Of a stretch of 64,000 nucleotides of DNA, positions 46,823 to 58,290 are shown piece after piece. Each line of letters begins with the position of its first letter. Within the stretch, counting starts at the first letter, position 1. Origin of the DNA: Lepus europaeus. Taxonomy: Eukaryota; Chordata; Mammalia; Lagomorpha; Leporidae. Below the pieces are notes generated by a model that saw only the letters and a program-made list of their open reading frames with translations, searched no databases and was not told the DNA's origin. The translations under genes and the position numbers were made by a program. The stretch spans positions 70,231,297 through 70,295,296 of the forward strand of contig NC_084836.1 of NCBI RefSeq assembly GCF_033115175.1. Reading direction: 5' to 3'.

Positions 46823-47622
46823 GTATCAATAGGTATTGGGTAGGGGTTAGAGAAAGCCTGAAACTCACTATCCAGAACTCAGTAGCAAAAGCTTTTTCCT
46901 TTGCCCTTCTAACTGTGAAGGTGGTGTATTGTCTCTCTGATGCCAGAATGTGGTACAACATAATCCTTTGCCTATACTTAGTACAAATTTATTAGACGTA
47001 CTCCCTGCGTGCTGTCCTGCAGAGAGCCCTGCATTACAGAAATAATTCTTGTGCTGCTGAGCTGGCGATTTCCCCACTTAATCACTTGCGTGACGTCATC
47101 TGTGCTGTTGGTAAGAAATGTGCTGACCATGTCCTGCCTTTTAAAAGGAAGTTTTAACAGGGGCATTAGCGCCAAATGAAATTAGAAAGAAATCTTTTCA
47201 GTTACATTGTAAGTTGTCGACGTCCAGATTAAAATGGCTGAAGTGTTTTATTGATCAGTAGGCTTGACTCGGAAGAACCACTCTGTGTGCTCGGAGTTGG
47301 TCACAGAGAGACCAGCTGGCCTGCCTGTTCCCAGTTGCCTTCTTCCTAGCTCCGCAGTGATTGCCTAGCAGCGGGAAGCGATGGAGGCAGGAAGGAGTGT
47401 TGGAGGCAGAGGTCTGGGGCGGCTTTCTAATTTTTAACAGAGTCTGAAAGCATTCTGACTTTGTTTCTCACACACCACGTCGGGCTGTTGGTTTGGAATT
47501 CTTGTGTTGGTAGCTACAAATACAGCGTCCAGATGTGGGTTCCTGATGGCTCTGGGTTGCTGCTGAAGCCTTTGTTGTGGGGAGAAAGCAGGACCCCTAA
47601 TGCATATTTGATTTCTCGGCAG
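46823..47622. other. RACGAP1: End of RACGAP1 intron 1
   Basis: Unique DNA ending in the acceptor TTTCTCGGCAG before the first coding exon. No repeat recognised. Confidence 0.55.
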
Positions 47623-47626
47623 GAAG

Positions 47627-47711
47627 ATGGATACTATGATGCTGAATTTGCGGAATCTGTTCGAGCAGCTTGTGCGGCGGGTGGAGATCCTCAGTGAAGG
47701 AAATGAACTCC
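47627..47711 (+). CDS. RACGAP1: RACGAP1 coding exon 1, residues 1-28
   Basis: RACGAP1 (MgcRacGAP, CYK-4) is the Rho-family GAP subunit of centralspindlin. With the kinesin KIF23 it bundles antiparallel midzone microtubules and recruits ECT2 to start cytokinesis. This exon (acceptor AG at 47621-47622, four UTR bases, ATG at 47627) encodes [20 protein letters not shown] to NEL plus the first base of Gln29. The start has A at -3 and G at +4 and matches the known family N-terminus. The donor is C/GTAAGT with GT at 47712. This N-terminal stretch contributes to KIF23 binding. Function is assigned from family identity. Confidence 0.97.
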
Positions 47712-48129
47712 GTAAGTCATTCTGAGCTGGCCTGTGTAAGGAGAAAAGGCTGATTACAGGCTTGGGTCTTCTACAGAGCTGAAGGGGGTTCTTCTTAAAG
47801 GTGGTTTCCGTTTGAGTTACCTAAAAAGAAAGTAGGGTCCCTTACCATTGTCGGAGCTTAATGGACAGCCTAAGTAGTGACTGAGATTTTTTTCTGTAGT
47901 TGCTCCAAAGTGGGTTTGACCCAAACATTTCTCATCATCGAGGTCCTTTTTCCACTGAGTAGTTGGCATTACTTTCAAGTTTCATTTTTGTACCATAAAC
48001 TGGGGGAAAAAATCTGGATTTCCAAGGCTATTACTTCTTTCTTTCGAGTGGTAGTTCTTTATATTTTTTATCCTGTGCTTTCTTAGTTTAGTTTTTTTAA
48101 GGCCATCTATTGACTGGAACTTAGTTTTT
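47712..48129 (+). other. RACGAP1 intron, unique part
   Basis: Start of the 9.8-kb intron between coding exons 1 and 2. Nothing recognised before the first SINE. Confidence 0.55.
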
Positions 48130-48819
48130 AAATTTTTTTTTAAAGATTTATTTATTTGAAAGGCAGCTACAAAGAAAGAGCGTGAGGGATGGGGCCGATG
48201 CTGTGGTGTAGTGGGTAGTGCTGCCGCCTGCAGTGCCGGCATCCCATATGGGCACCAGTTCAAGTCCCGGCTGCTCCACTTCCGGTCCTGCTCTCTGCTA
48301 TGGCCTGGGAGAGCAGCAGAAGATGATCCAAGTCTTTGGGCCCTTGCACCCACGTGGGAGACCCAGAAGAAGCTCTTGGCTCCTGGCTTTGGATCGGCAC
48401 AGCTCTGGCCATTGTGGCCAACTGGGGAGTGAACCAGCAGATGGAAGACCTCTCTCTCTCTCTTTCTCTCTCTCTCTGCCTCTCCTTCTCTCACTCAGTG
48501 TAACTCTGAATTTCAAATAAATAAATAAAATTTTAAAAAGAAAAAAGAGCGTGAGGGTGTGTGCACTTCCATCTGCTGGTTCATGCAACAGCCAGGGCTG
48601 GTCCAGGCTGAAGCTAAGAGCCTAGAACTCCATCAGGGTCCCCAGCATGGGTGCCATGGGCCCAGGTACTTGCGTAATCTGTTCTGCTGCTTTCTCAGGT
48701 GTGTTAGTGGGGAGAGAGCTGGATCAAAAGTGGAACAACTGAGATTAGAACTGGTTGCCCAAATGGGATGTCGGCTTTGCAGGTGGCAGCTTAACCCACT
48801 GTACTACAACACTGGCCCC
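48130..48819 (-). repeat. Older C-repeat SINE, split by a class A SINE
   Basis: Tail at 48130-48188, body and head from 48558. The insertion is marked by a perfect 14-bp duplication (48175-48188 and 48544-48557). Confidence 0.92.
48189..48543 (+). repeat. C-repeat SINE, class A, nested
   Basis: Full-length copy with intact B-box region and AAATAAATAAATAAAATTTT tail. Confidence 0.96.
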
Positions 48820-48863
48820 CTCTATAAAACATTTTCGGTTGAAGAAGGGAAAGAAGTAATTTC

Positions 48864-49182
48864 TTTTTTTTTGTTAGAGATTTATTTATTTATAAGAGTT
48901 ACACAGAGAGAGGAGAGGCAGAGAGAGATCTTCCATCCGCTGGTTCACTCCCCAATTGGCCACAACGGCTGGAGCTGCACCAATCTGAAGCCAGGAGCCA
49001 AGAGCTTCTTCTGGGTCTCCCACGTGGGTGCAGGGGCCCAAGGACTTGGACCATCTTCTACTGCTTTCCCAGGCCACAGCAGAGAGCTGGATCGGAAGTG
49101 GAGCAGCTCGAACCGGCACCCATATGGGATGCCGGCGCGTCAGGCCAGGGTTTTAAACCCGCTGCACCACAGCGCTGGCCCC
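48864..49182 (-). repeat. C-repeat SINE, class A
   Basis: Flanked by AAGTAATTTCTT at both ends. Confidence 0.95.
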
Positions 49183-49195
49183 AAAGTAATTTCTT

Positions 49196-49788
49196 CTTGA
49201 AGTGGGAACTAGGCATCTGCCTTAACCTTCTTTGTATATTTGCTGTTTAGTACTAAATTGTTGAGATTGGGTAGAGAGCTGGGGGGAACAAGGAGGTCTA
49301 GAAAGTGAGTTAGCAAGAAAGGAAATGGAGCTGGTAGCCCTGATGCATGTGATCTAAGGAATTGTTCTATGGCAGCTTCTCTCTGTGTAATAAGCTCTCC
49401 TATTTCAGATTTTCACCAATACCTATTTCAGTAAATGTTACTGTCAGGCCAGGCTCACTGCTATAAAAATAATATGAGAACTGTGTCTTGAACTCTCCTT
49501 AAATCTCCATGGTACTTAGTATAGCATCTTGCTTATGCCATTCAGTATTTTCTTTAAATTGATGTTTTTAATAGCTTATCCACTTACAGGCCTTTTAAAA
49601 CAATGTTCTATTTTCTCTCTCTGATAGCTGCTACATGACCCTGTCATGTGGCACCAGCTCAGTGACCATGGTGGCATACTAATTAGACTTCTCTTTGAGG
49701 TCACATCATCTTAGAAGATGGATTACTTTGGAGTTCAGTGGGGCAGGAGAAGAGTATGAAATAAGAACTCTTGAAACTCAGGTTTAGG
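49196..49788. other. Unique RACGAP1 intron sequence
   Basis: Nothing recognised except a possible old-repeat end near 49450-49560. Confidence 0.45.
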
Positions 49789-50498
49789 GCCCAGCGTTGT
49801 GGAGTAACGGGTTAAGCTACCACCTGCAAATCTGGCCCACGAAGTTCAAATCTTGGCTGCTCCACTTCCAATCCAGTTCCCTACTAATGCTCCCGGGAAA
49901 GCAGTGGAGGATGGCCTAAGTCCTTGGGCTGCTGCACCTATGGGGGAGACCCAGAAGAAGCCCCTGGCTCCTGGCTTCAGACTGCCCCAGCTCTGGCCAT
50001 TGCAGCCATTTGGAGAGTGAACCAGTGGATGGAAGATCTGTCTTTCTTTTTTTTTTAATTTTTATTTATTTATTTATTTATTTTTTTTTTTTGACAGGCA
50101 GAGTGGACAGTGAGAGAGAGACAGAGAGAAAGGTCTTCCTTTTGCCGTTGGTTCACCCTCCAATGGCCGCCGCGGTAGCGCGCTGCGGCCAGCGCACCGC
50201 GCTGTTCCGATGGCAGGAGCCAGGTGCTTATCCTGGTCTCCCATGGGGTGCAGAGCCCAAACACTTGGGCCATCCTCCACTGCACTCCCTGGCCACAGCA
50301 GAGAGCTGGCCTGGAAGAGGGGCAACCGGGACAGGATCGGTGCCCCGACCGGGACTAGAACCCGGTGTGCCGGCGCCGCAAGGCGGAGGACTAGCCTGTT
50401 GAGCCACGGCGCCGGCCGGAAGATCTGTCTTTCTGTCTCTCTCTCTCTCTCTCTCTAACTCTGCCTTTCAGATAAAAATAAATCTTTTTCAAAAAAGG
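49789..50498 (+). repeat. C-repeat SINE, class A, split by a class B SINE
   Basis: Head and body to 50047, CT-rich end and tail from 50418. The insertion is marked by a perfect 17-bp duplication (50031-50047 and 50418-50434). Confidence 0.95.
50048..50417 (-). repeat. C-repeat SINE, class B, nested
   Basis: Long T-rich tail complement and intact head. Confidence 0.96.
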
Positions 50499-50504
50499 CC
50501 TCGG

Positions 50505-50760
50505 ATTTATTCCACAAACATTTTATGAGAACCTATCGAAGCTTCTAGCCCATACTGAGTTTTGGGAAAGGCTTCACAAGGAAAAGTAGGGATTGAGTTG
50601 AACCTTAGCTGCAGGTCAGGATCCCAGGAGGCAGAGATGAGAGAGGGCGTTTTAGGTCAGCAGCAGCCTGAGTGTAGGGAAGAGGCTTTAGGGTATGAGG
50701 GGAATAGGAGTTGGGGAGTGATACAATCAGAGCCAGGTTTGGGAGGATTAACCTGACCAG
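50505..50760 (+). repeat. Possible L2 fragment
   Basis: gaaaggcttcacaaggaaaa, ttgagttgaaccttagctgc and ggcagagatgagagagggcg recall L2 3' wording. Confidence 0.4.
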
Positions 50761-51330
50761 CAGAGACTGTGAGAGGTGGCGGCTGGGAGAATGCCGAGGA
50801 AGGAGATGGTGGCCATGGCTCTGGAAAGAGGCAGTAAGTGCACTGACTGGAGTGGAAGCTGTGCAGATGGAGACAGGGGACATGGTTGAAGACATGGGTG
50901 GTGAGAACTCCAGCAGGAGGCAGCTGATAGAATATGGAGGCCCAGAGAGGGGTCTGAGGGGGAGAGTCCTGACACCAGTGCTGGGCTGTTGACGGGTATT
51001 TCTGGGTCTGTTTCTCCATCTGTAAAATAGGCATTTAAATGTCTTTATCTCCTTTAAGGGAACGCTGAGGGGATTTGGAGATAAATTGAGATACTGGCTA
51101 TAGAAATACTTCTGGAAGGGATTTTGCCAACCCTCCACCCTCGAAAGAAAAGCACAGGACATTTATTTTTGTAGATATAAGTAGATTTCTATCTTCCCAT
51201 TGATTTCTATTATAAAATAGAGGAACATTTCATCATCTTCTTCTAATCTGTAACTTGGGATGTTGGCCTTTGAGGAAGTGAAGCAGCTCAGCCTTTTTTA
51301 GACTCTAGAATTTCCTTTGTACAAGTATCT
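50761..51330. other. Unique RACGAP1 intron sequence
   Basis: Nothing recognised. Confidence 0.45.
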
Positions 51331-51337
51331 GTCCTCT

Positions 51338-51652
51338 TTTTTTTTTTTTTTTTTGTAATATTTTATTTATTTACTTGAAAGAATTACAGAGAGGCAGAGG
51401 CAGAGAGAGAGGGAGAGGTCTTCCATCTGCTGGTTCACTCCCCAATTGGCCGCAATGGCCAGAGCTGAGCTAATCCGAAGCCAGGAGCTAGGAGCTTCTT
51501 CTGGGTCTCCCACATGGGTGCAGGGGTCCAAGGACTTGGGCCATCTTCTACTGCTTCCCCAGGCCATAGCAGAGAGCTGGATCGGAAGTGGAGCAGCTGG
51601 GACTCGAACCGGCACCCATATAGGATACCCACTATGCCACAGTGCTGGCCCC
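51338..51652 (-). repeat. C-repeat SINE, class A
   Basis: GTCCTCTT flanks both sides. A few bases of the head are missing before TATGCCACAGTGC. Confidence 0.94.
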
Positions 51653-51852
51653 CCGTCCTCTTCTTAAGTCTTGAGATTTCTTCCACACCCAAGAATCCTA
51701 ACTTCTTAGTCCTTTCTTCATAATTTTGTTCTTCCTCCTCTTCCTGTTTATTAATATTTTACTGGTAACAGAAGTTCCTAAAATGAATTAACCAAAAATT
51801 CGTTTTCATTGCCTTGGTACAGATATTTTCTTTTTCCGTTATGAAAGATCAG

Positions 51853-52142
51853 AATGAGACAGTGGTGTTGTGCAGCAGGTTAAGCTGCAGCCTGCATTGC
51901 CGACATCCCATACAAGCAACAGCTCTCTGGTAATGTGCCCTGAAAAAGCAGTGGAAGATGGCCCAGGTGCTTGGGGACCTGCCACCCACGTGGGAGACCC
52001 AGATGGAGTTTCTGGCTCCTGGCTTCTACCTGACCCAGCCCTGGCTATTGGGGCCATTTGGGGAATGAACCAGTGGATGGAAAATTGCGTTCTCTCTTTC
52101 TCTCTCTCTCTCTAACTCTGTCTTTGAAATATTTTTAAAAAA
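51853..52142 (+). repeat. C-repeat SINE with internal deletion
   Basis: About 45 bp missing after CATCCCATACAAGC. Confidence 0.88.
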
Positions 52143-52179
52143 TTAAAATGAAAGTTAATGTTCAAGTAAAGTTATTTTA

Positions 52180-52548
52180 TTTTATTTTATTTATTTTATT
52201 TATTTTATTTATTTATTTATTTTTTGACAGGCAGAGTGGACAGTGAGAGAGAGACAGAGAGAAAGGTCTTCCTTTGCCGTTGGTTCACCCTCCAATGGCC
52301 GCCGCGGTAGCGCGCTGTGGCCGGCGCACCGCGCTGTTCCGATGGCAGGAGCCAGGTGCTTCTCCTGGTCTCCCATGGGGTGCAGGGCCCAAGCACTTGG
52401 GCCATCCTCCACTGCACTCCCTGGCCACAGCAGAGAGCTGGCCTGGAAGAGGGGCAACCGGGACAGGATCGGTGCCCCGACCGGGACTAGAACCCGGTGT
52501 GCCGGCGCCGCAAGGCGGAGGATTAGCCTGTTGAGCCACGGCGCCGGC
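52180..52548 (-). repeat. C-repeat SINE, class B
   Basis: The CAAGTAAAGTTATTTTA duplication (about 52163-52179 and 52549-52565) brackets a (TTTTA)n tail complement and body. Nearly identical to the copy at 50048-50417. Confidence 0.96.
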
Positions 52549-52627
52549 CAAGTAAAGTTATTTTAATAATCTAGGGATTTTATTTTCTTTGTTTTCCCCA
52601 GTGTACATAGTTTTTATCTTCTTTTTA

Positions 52628-52896
52628 TTTATTTTTTTAAGAGACAGAGAGAGTACCCGTGCACTGGTTTACTTCCCAAGTGTTCCTAATGGCCTCCCAG
52701 CCAGGCCTGAAGCCGGAAGCCAGGAACCCCGTCTGGGTCTCCCTTGTGGGTGGCAGAAGTCCAAGCACTTGAGCTACCGCCTGCTGCCTTCCGGGGTGTT
52801 CATTAACTGGATTGGAAGCAGAATAGCTGGGATTTAAATCAGGTACCCCAATATGGGATGGGGACATCCGAAGAGATGGCTTAATGCCTGCCCACT
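52628..52896 (-). repeat. Older C-repeat SINE
   Basis: Diverged copy ending TTAATGCCTGCCCAC. Confidence 0.82.
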
Positions 52897-52936
52897 ATTC
52901 ATTCAAAGTAGAATTGTACATAGAAGTAATTTCTTT

Positions 52937-53270
52937 CGTTCTTTTTTTTTTTTTTTTTTGACAGGCAGAGTTAGTGAGAGAGAGAGACAGAGAGAAAGGT
53001 CTTCCTTCCGTTGGTTCATCCCCCAAATGGCCGCTGCGGCCGGCGCGCTGCGCCGATCTGAAGCCAGGAGCCAGGTGCCTCCTCCTGGTCTTCCATGCGG
53101 GTGTAGGGCCCAAGCACTTGGGCCATCCTCCACTGCCTTCCTGGGCCACAGCAGAGAGCTGGACTGGAAGAGGAACAACTGGGACAGAATCCGGCGCCCT
53201 AACCAGGACTAGAACCTGGGGTGCTGGCGCCACAGGCAGAGGATTAGCCAAGTGAGCCACGACACTGGCT
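52937..53270 (-). repeat. C-repeat SINE, class B variant
   Basis: TAGAAGTAATTTCTT flanks both ends (near 52921 and 53270). Confidence 0.95.
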
Positions 53271-53621
53271 AGAAGTAATTTCTTAATCAGGCATACAGAT
53301 GTTCTAAGTTTGGTGTAGCTTAAACTAAGCTGGACCAGTAATTTAATAATCTGTACTATTAAAGTAAGAACTACTTCCTTGAAATAAACTGACGTTTGAT
53401 TTGGTTTGGTTTGAGTCGTCTTCATCCAGTTCAGTTAGACTTGAAATGTGTGGCCAGTTAACAATGTATAGAAATTAAAACTCCAATTGAACAAGACTTA
53501 TCAAGAAGGAGTATCCTAAAAGACAAACAGTTCAGCAAAATTAGGTCAGATAGAAATATTTTCATTCTTTGAATTTAGAAAATGTTTGAGTACACGCAGC
53601 ACTGTATTTAGAAATATATGT
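53271..53621. other. Unique RACGAP1 intron sequence
   Basis: Nothing recognised. Confidence 0.45.
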
Positions 53622-53973
53622 GGCTGGTGCCGCAGCTCAATAGGCTAATCCTCCGCCTAGCGGCGCCGGCACACTGGGTTCTAGTCCTGGTCAGGGCACT
53701 GGATTCTGTCCCGGTTGCCCCTCTTCCAGGCCAGCTCTCTGCTGTGGCCAGGGAGTACAGTGGAGGATGGCCCAAGTGCTTGGGCCCTGCACCCCATGGG
53801 AGACCAGGAGAAGCAACCTGGCTCCTGCCTTCGGATCAGCGCTGTGCGCCGGCTGCAGCGCGCCGGCCGTGGCGGCCATTGGAGGGTGAACCAACGGCAA
53901 AGGAAGACCTTTCTCTCTGTCTCTCTCTCTCACTGTCCACTCTGCCTGTCAAAAAAAAAAAAAAAAAAAAAAA
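53622..53973 (+). repeat. C-repeat SINE, class B
   Basis: Full length with a 23-nt A tail. Confidence 0.96.
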
Positions 53974-53989
53974 GAAATATGTGTAAAAA

Positions 53990-54321
53990 CAGGTCCGGTG
54001 CTGTGGCGTAGTGGGTGTGCTGCTGCCTGCAGTGCCGGCATCCCATCTGGGCACTGGTTCAAGTCCCGGCTGCTCCACTTCCAATCCAGCTCTCTACTAT
54101 GGCTTGGAAAGAAGCAGAAGACGGCCCAAGCGCTTGGGCCCCTGCACCCATATGGGAGACCCAGAAAAAGCTCCTGGCTCCTGGCTTTGGATCAGCACAG
54201 CTCTGGCCATTGCGGCCGTCTAGGGAGTGAACCAGCAGATGGAACGACCTCTCTCTCTGCCTCTGCATCTCTCTAACTCTGCCTTTCAAATAAATAAATA
54301 TTAAAAAAAAAAAAAAAAACA
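53990..54321 (+). repeat. C-repeat SINE, class A
   Basis: Full length, A-rich tail joined to the next element. Confidence 0.95.
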
Positions 54322-54470
54322 CACCAGGAGGAAGCTCCTGGCTTTGGATCAGCCGCAGCATGCTGGCCGTAGCGGCCATTTAGGGGGTGAACTAACAGAA
54401 AAGGAAGACCTTTCTCTCTGTCTCTCTCTTGCTCACTGTCTAACTCTGCGTGTCAAAACAAAACAAAAAC
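54322..54470 (+). repeat. 5'-truncated class B SINE
   Basis: Last about 150 bp only, tail CAAAACAAAACAAAAAC. Confidence 0.92.
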
Positions 54471-54531
54471 ATGTAGTTGACCACAGCTTGAAACTCTAAG
54501 GTTTTTGGACTATAGTTTCTTCTGTCACAGG

Positions 54532-54880
54532 GGTGGGTGTTTGGTGCAGCTCCTAAGCCACTGCTGGGATGCCTGTGTGCTGTATCACAGCACTTGGATT
54601 TGAGTCCTGGATCTGCTTATGATTGCCTCTTCCTGCTAATGTAGATCCTGGGAGGCAGCATCTGATGGTCAAGTAGTTGGGTCCCTGCCACATACATGGG
54701 AGACCTGAGCGGAGTTCCTGGCTCCTAGCTTCTGCCTGAGCCAGCCCCAGCTGTTGAAGGCATTTGAGGAGTGAGCTGGTGAACAGAACAGCTCTCTCTG
54801 TCTGTGTTTGTCTTTCTGTCTCTGCCTTTCAAATAAAAATAAATAATAAAAATTAATAAAATTTTTAAAAAACACAAAAG
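54532..54880 (+). repeat. Older C-repeat SINE
   Basis: Head GGGTGGGTGTTTGGTGC, AT-rich expanded tail. Confidence 0.82.
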
Positions 54881-54889
54881 TATACAGAT

Positions 54890-55166
54890 CGAGAGTGGTT
54901 AGCCTAGTGGTTAAGATGTCTGCATCCCACACTGGAATGTGTTCAGGTCCCAGCTCCGGCTCCTGATTCCAGCTTCCTGCCACCTGTAGACTCTGGAATC
55001 AGTGGTGATTACTCAAGGTCATTGGCTTCCTGCCACCCAAGGGATCCCCCTGGCTCCTGGCTCTGGCCTTGGCTATCCTTGGTCGTTGCAGGCATTTGGG
55101 GAGTGAACCAGCAGATAGGAGTTCTCTCTGTCTCTGTCTCTGTGCTTCTCAAATAAAAGAAATACT
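54890..55166 (+). repeat. Older C-repeat SINE
   Basis: Head GTGGTTAGCCTAGTGGTTAAG, tail CTCAAATAAAAGAAATAC. Confidence 0.82.
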
Positions 55167-55168
55167 CA

Positions 55169-55398
55169 AGGGGTCAATGTTGTGGCATAGTAGGTAAAGC
55201 TGCTGCCTGCAGTGCTAGCATCCCATATGGGTGCCAGTTTGAGCTCTGGCTGTCCCACTTTCGGTCCAGCTCCCTGCTAGTGGCCTGGGAAAGCAGCAGA
55301 AGATGGCCCAAGTGCTTGGGCCCCCACACCTGTGTGGGAGACCCAAATGAAGTTCCTGGCTCCTGGCTTTGGACTGGCCCAGCCCTGGCTGTTGGGGC
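55169..55398 (+). repeat. C-repeat SINE, tail lost, left arm of inverted pair
   Basis: Breaks off after the GGCTGTTGGGGC region and joins an opposite copy. Confidence 0.9.
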
Positions 55399-55532
55399 TC
55401 CACTACATCTCCAGGTGCATTAGCAGGAAGCTGGCTTGAAAGTGGAGCAGCCGGGACTCAAACCGGTGTGCATATGGGATGCAGGTGCCACAGGTGACAG
55501 TTTTACCTGCTATACCACAGCACTGGCTCCTT
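55399..55532 (-). repeat. C-repeat SINE, tail and body lost, right arm
   Basis: Only the head half is present, so both partners lost their tails at the join. Confidence 0.9.
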
Positions 55533-55651
55533 CCAGGAAATTTTTGAAGAAGCCTTGAATTGTTTTATTTTTCCTTAGGTAAAAGAAAAAAGTCATATGT
55601 CCTAGACTGTTAACTAAACCAGTATACTGTTTAAAACTGTGAATTGTAATA

Positions 55652-55967
55652 CTTTTTTTTTTTTTAAAGATTTATTTACTTGAAAGGCAGAATTATGGAA
55701 AGGGAGAGACAGAGAGACAAAGAGATTTCGCATCTGTGGGTTCACTCCCCATGCAATAGCCAGGGCTGGGCCAGGCTGAAACCAGGAGCCTGAACCTCCC
55801 TTCGGGTTTCTCTTGTGGATGCAGGAGCCCAAGAACTTGGGCTGTCCTCTGCTGCCTTCTCAGGCACATTAGCAGGGAGCTGGATTGGAAGTGGAGTAGC
55901 TGGAACTAGAACTGGATATTTGCGTTGCAGTTGGTGGCCTAACCCAGTATGCTACAACAACTAGCCT
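55652..55967 (-). repeat. C-repeat SINE, class A
   Basis: Diverged copy with a short gap in the head half. Confidence 0.9.
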
Positions 55968-56423
55968 CAATGCTTTATTTTTTGATCCTTGGTGTTTGTG
56001 TTGACTCTATCCTATTTTGTTAACATTTGTTGTCTGCTTAAAACTAAAGTTTCCTTGTGATTTAGTTTCCCTAGAATGAATTAGGTATCCTAATTTATAA
56101 GTTTGAAACTTAGCCAAATTGTGAAAGTTGCTGAAAAAGGCACTGTATTGTTTCTATACTGCTAGGTTAAAATCAAATAGAAAAAGTGCCCTTAATAGTT
56201 AGGAATCTGCTAGCTTTGTGTGAATTTGGCCTAGTTTTCATTTATAAACTGGGTTAGTTTGACTAGCAACAGATACACACTTTGGGACTTTCCTCCATGA
56301 TGCTGATAGAAAGTGATGCTTAGAGATAGATTGAGGTTAACTAGAAAATTATAAGACACTTTTTGCAAATACATTGTGGAAGAATAGTCTTTGCCAGTAG
56401 TAGTTGATAAGAATGAATGCCAG
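55968..56423. other. Unique RACGAP1 intron sequence
   Basis: Nothing recognised. Confidence 0.45.
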
Positions 56424-56758
56424 GGCTGGTGCTGTGGTGCCGCGGGGTAAAGCCCAACCTGCAGTGCATGCATCCCACATGGGCGATGATCCAAGTCCCG
56501 GCTGCTCCACTTCTGATCCGCTCTCTGCTATGGCCTGGGAAAGCAGTAGAAGATGGCCCAAGTGGTTGGCTCTTGCACCCACATGTGAGATCTGTAAGAA
56601 GCTCCTGGCTCTTGGCTTCGGATCATCTCAGCTCTGGCCGTTGTGGTCACCAGCAGATGGAAGACCTCTCTCTGTGGCTCGACCTCTCTCTATAACTCTG
56701 TCTTTCAAATAAATAAAATAAATAAATTTTTAAAAAGCAAAAGATAAAATCATTTAAA
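56424..56758 (+). repeat. C-repeat SINE, class A
   Basis: AAGAATGAATGCCA before and AAGAATGAGTGCCA after form a target-site duplication with one mismatch. Confidence 0.95.
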
Positions 56759-56779
56759 AAAAGAAAAAGAATGAGTGCC

Positions 56780-57513
56780 ATCAGGGTTATCTTGCTTTTG
56801 AGGTTCTGTGTTGGAAGCGATGCTCTCTTGGTAGACATTTGGAAAGAATCCACATTCTGTTATCAGTGACTTTCCAAAGCTAGTATGGTCTTCTCTTTTT
56901 TTTATAAAGTAGAATGTTTACATGCCCTTCAGGGCAGTGTTAAACAGCAAAAGCAAATTGGCTGTTTACTTTCAAATCAATATTCGTATAATTATGTAGC
57001 TGAATGGAAATGCAAGCCTAGACATCTATAATATTAATCTATATCTACTAGAGCATATTGCAGCAGTTACATTTGAATTTGCTGTTCAACATCTCTCTGG
57101 CCCAGCATTGTGTGACTGTAAAGGAGGCTGTTTTTGTTTTACAGCTGTAACTGTCCTAGTGTGTGACAGCTGCCCCAAAGGTGTCTTCCCTTTGGTTGCC
57201 TTCTGTCAGGAGTTTTCAGTGTTGGTGTCACATCTGGAGCCAGGTGACGGATTAGTTACATATTCCATAGCAGATGCCACTAGCTAAGCCGAAAAGTAAG
57301 TGGCCCATTGAAACAGGAATTGCTTCCTGCAGAGCTCTCATCTAGAGTGCAAACCTATCCAGAATCTGCTCCTGGCTTTCAGCCGGACTTGCCCATAGTT
57401 CAGCTGGTGTCTTAGTCATGTGTTTGGAGTAAGACTAACTGTGCAGACTTACTTCTTAGAGCAGTTGTACTCTGTTTGGCACTTGAATTATTAAAGTTTC
57501 CTCTTTTCCTCAG
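56780..57513. other. End of the RACGAP1 intron before coding exon 2
   Basis: Repeat-poor unique DNA ending in the polypyrimidine tract and acceptor at 57513. Confidence 0.5.
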
Positions 57514-57716
57514 AATTCATCCAGTTGGCAAAGGACTTTGAGGATTTCCGTAAAAAGTGGCAGAGAACAGACCACGAGCTGGGGAAGTACAAGGATCTTT
57601 TGATGAAAGCGGAGACCGAGCGAAGCGCCCTGGATGTGAAGCTGAAGCATGCGCGCAATCAGGTGGACGTGGAGATCCGACGGAGACAGCGAGCCGAGGC
57701 GGACTGCGAAAAGCTG
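57514..57716 (+). CDS. RACGAP1: RACGAP1 coding exon 2, residues 29-96 (coiled coil)
   Basis: It encodes [20 protein letters not shown] to [11 protein letters not shown], a heptad-rich, charged helix that forms the dimeric coiled coil of centralspindlin. The acceptor is TTTTCCTCAG ending at 57513. The 203-nt length restores frame exactly (residue 96 ends at the exon boundary). The donor GTGTGC at 57717 is weaker than the usual consensus. Read-through would add about ten residues and then a stop, so retention would truncate the protein before all catalytic parts. The large upstream intron (47712-57513) is the SINE-densest part of the window. Confidence 0.96.
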
Positions 57717-57794
57717 GTGTGCACCATGCTCTGTGCTAGGACAGGGTGACCGCAGCGGGGAGTGTGGTCTGATAATATATGTGCTCGTTATGTA

Positions 57795-57895
57795 TGCCCA
57801 GGTTCTTCTACATTAGAGAACTGAAGTGACCTAGCCTTCACAACTTGCCCATTGTTGGAGCTGAAATTGCAGCCTAGGAGTTCTGTTTTCTGTAG
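57795..57895 (+). repeat. MIR SINE fragment
   Basis: acattagagaactgaagtga, cacaacttgcccattgttgg and cagcctaggagttctg follow MIR order. Confidence 0.6.
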
Positions 57896-57978
57896 TTTGA
57901 AATTTAAATTTTCTTTTAGACTTACAATGATTGCTTTAATAAGCAGATTTAAAATGATAATTTAAAATTTTTCAATTA

Positions 57979-58290
57979 GGGGTCGGTGTTGGGTACAGAG
58001 GCTTAAGTCACAGCTTGGGATGCCCACAACCCATATTGGAGGGCCTGGTTTGAGTCCTGGCTCCTCTGTTTCCAGGCCAGCTTCCTGTCAGTGCACACCA
58101 GGGTGGGCAGCAGATGATGGCTCCAGTGCTTGGTTCCAGCACCCATGCAGGAGATCTGGATGGAGTTTTCATCTCTTGGCCTTGACCTGCCATCCCTGGC
58201 TGTTGTGACCGTTTCAGAAATGAACCAATGGATGAAAGATCTCCCTCTGTCTCTCTGCCTTTTAAATAAAATGAAAACAAACATTAAAAA
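57979..58290 (+). repeat. Older C-repeat SINE
   Basis: Head GGGGTCGGTGTTGGGTAC, tail TTTTAAATAAAATGAAAAC. Confidence 0.85.
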
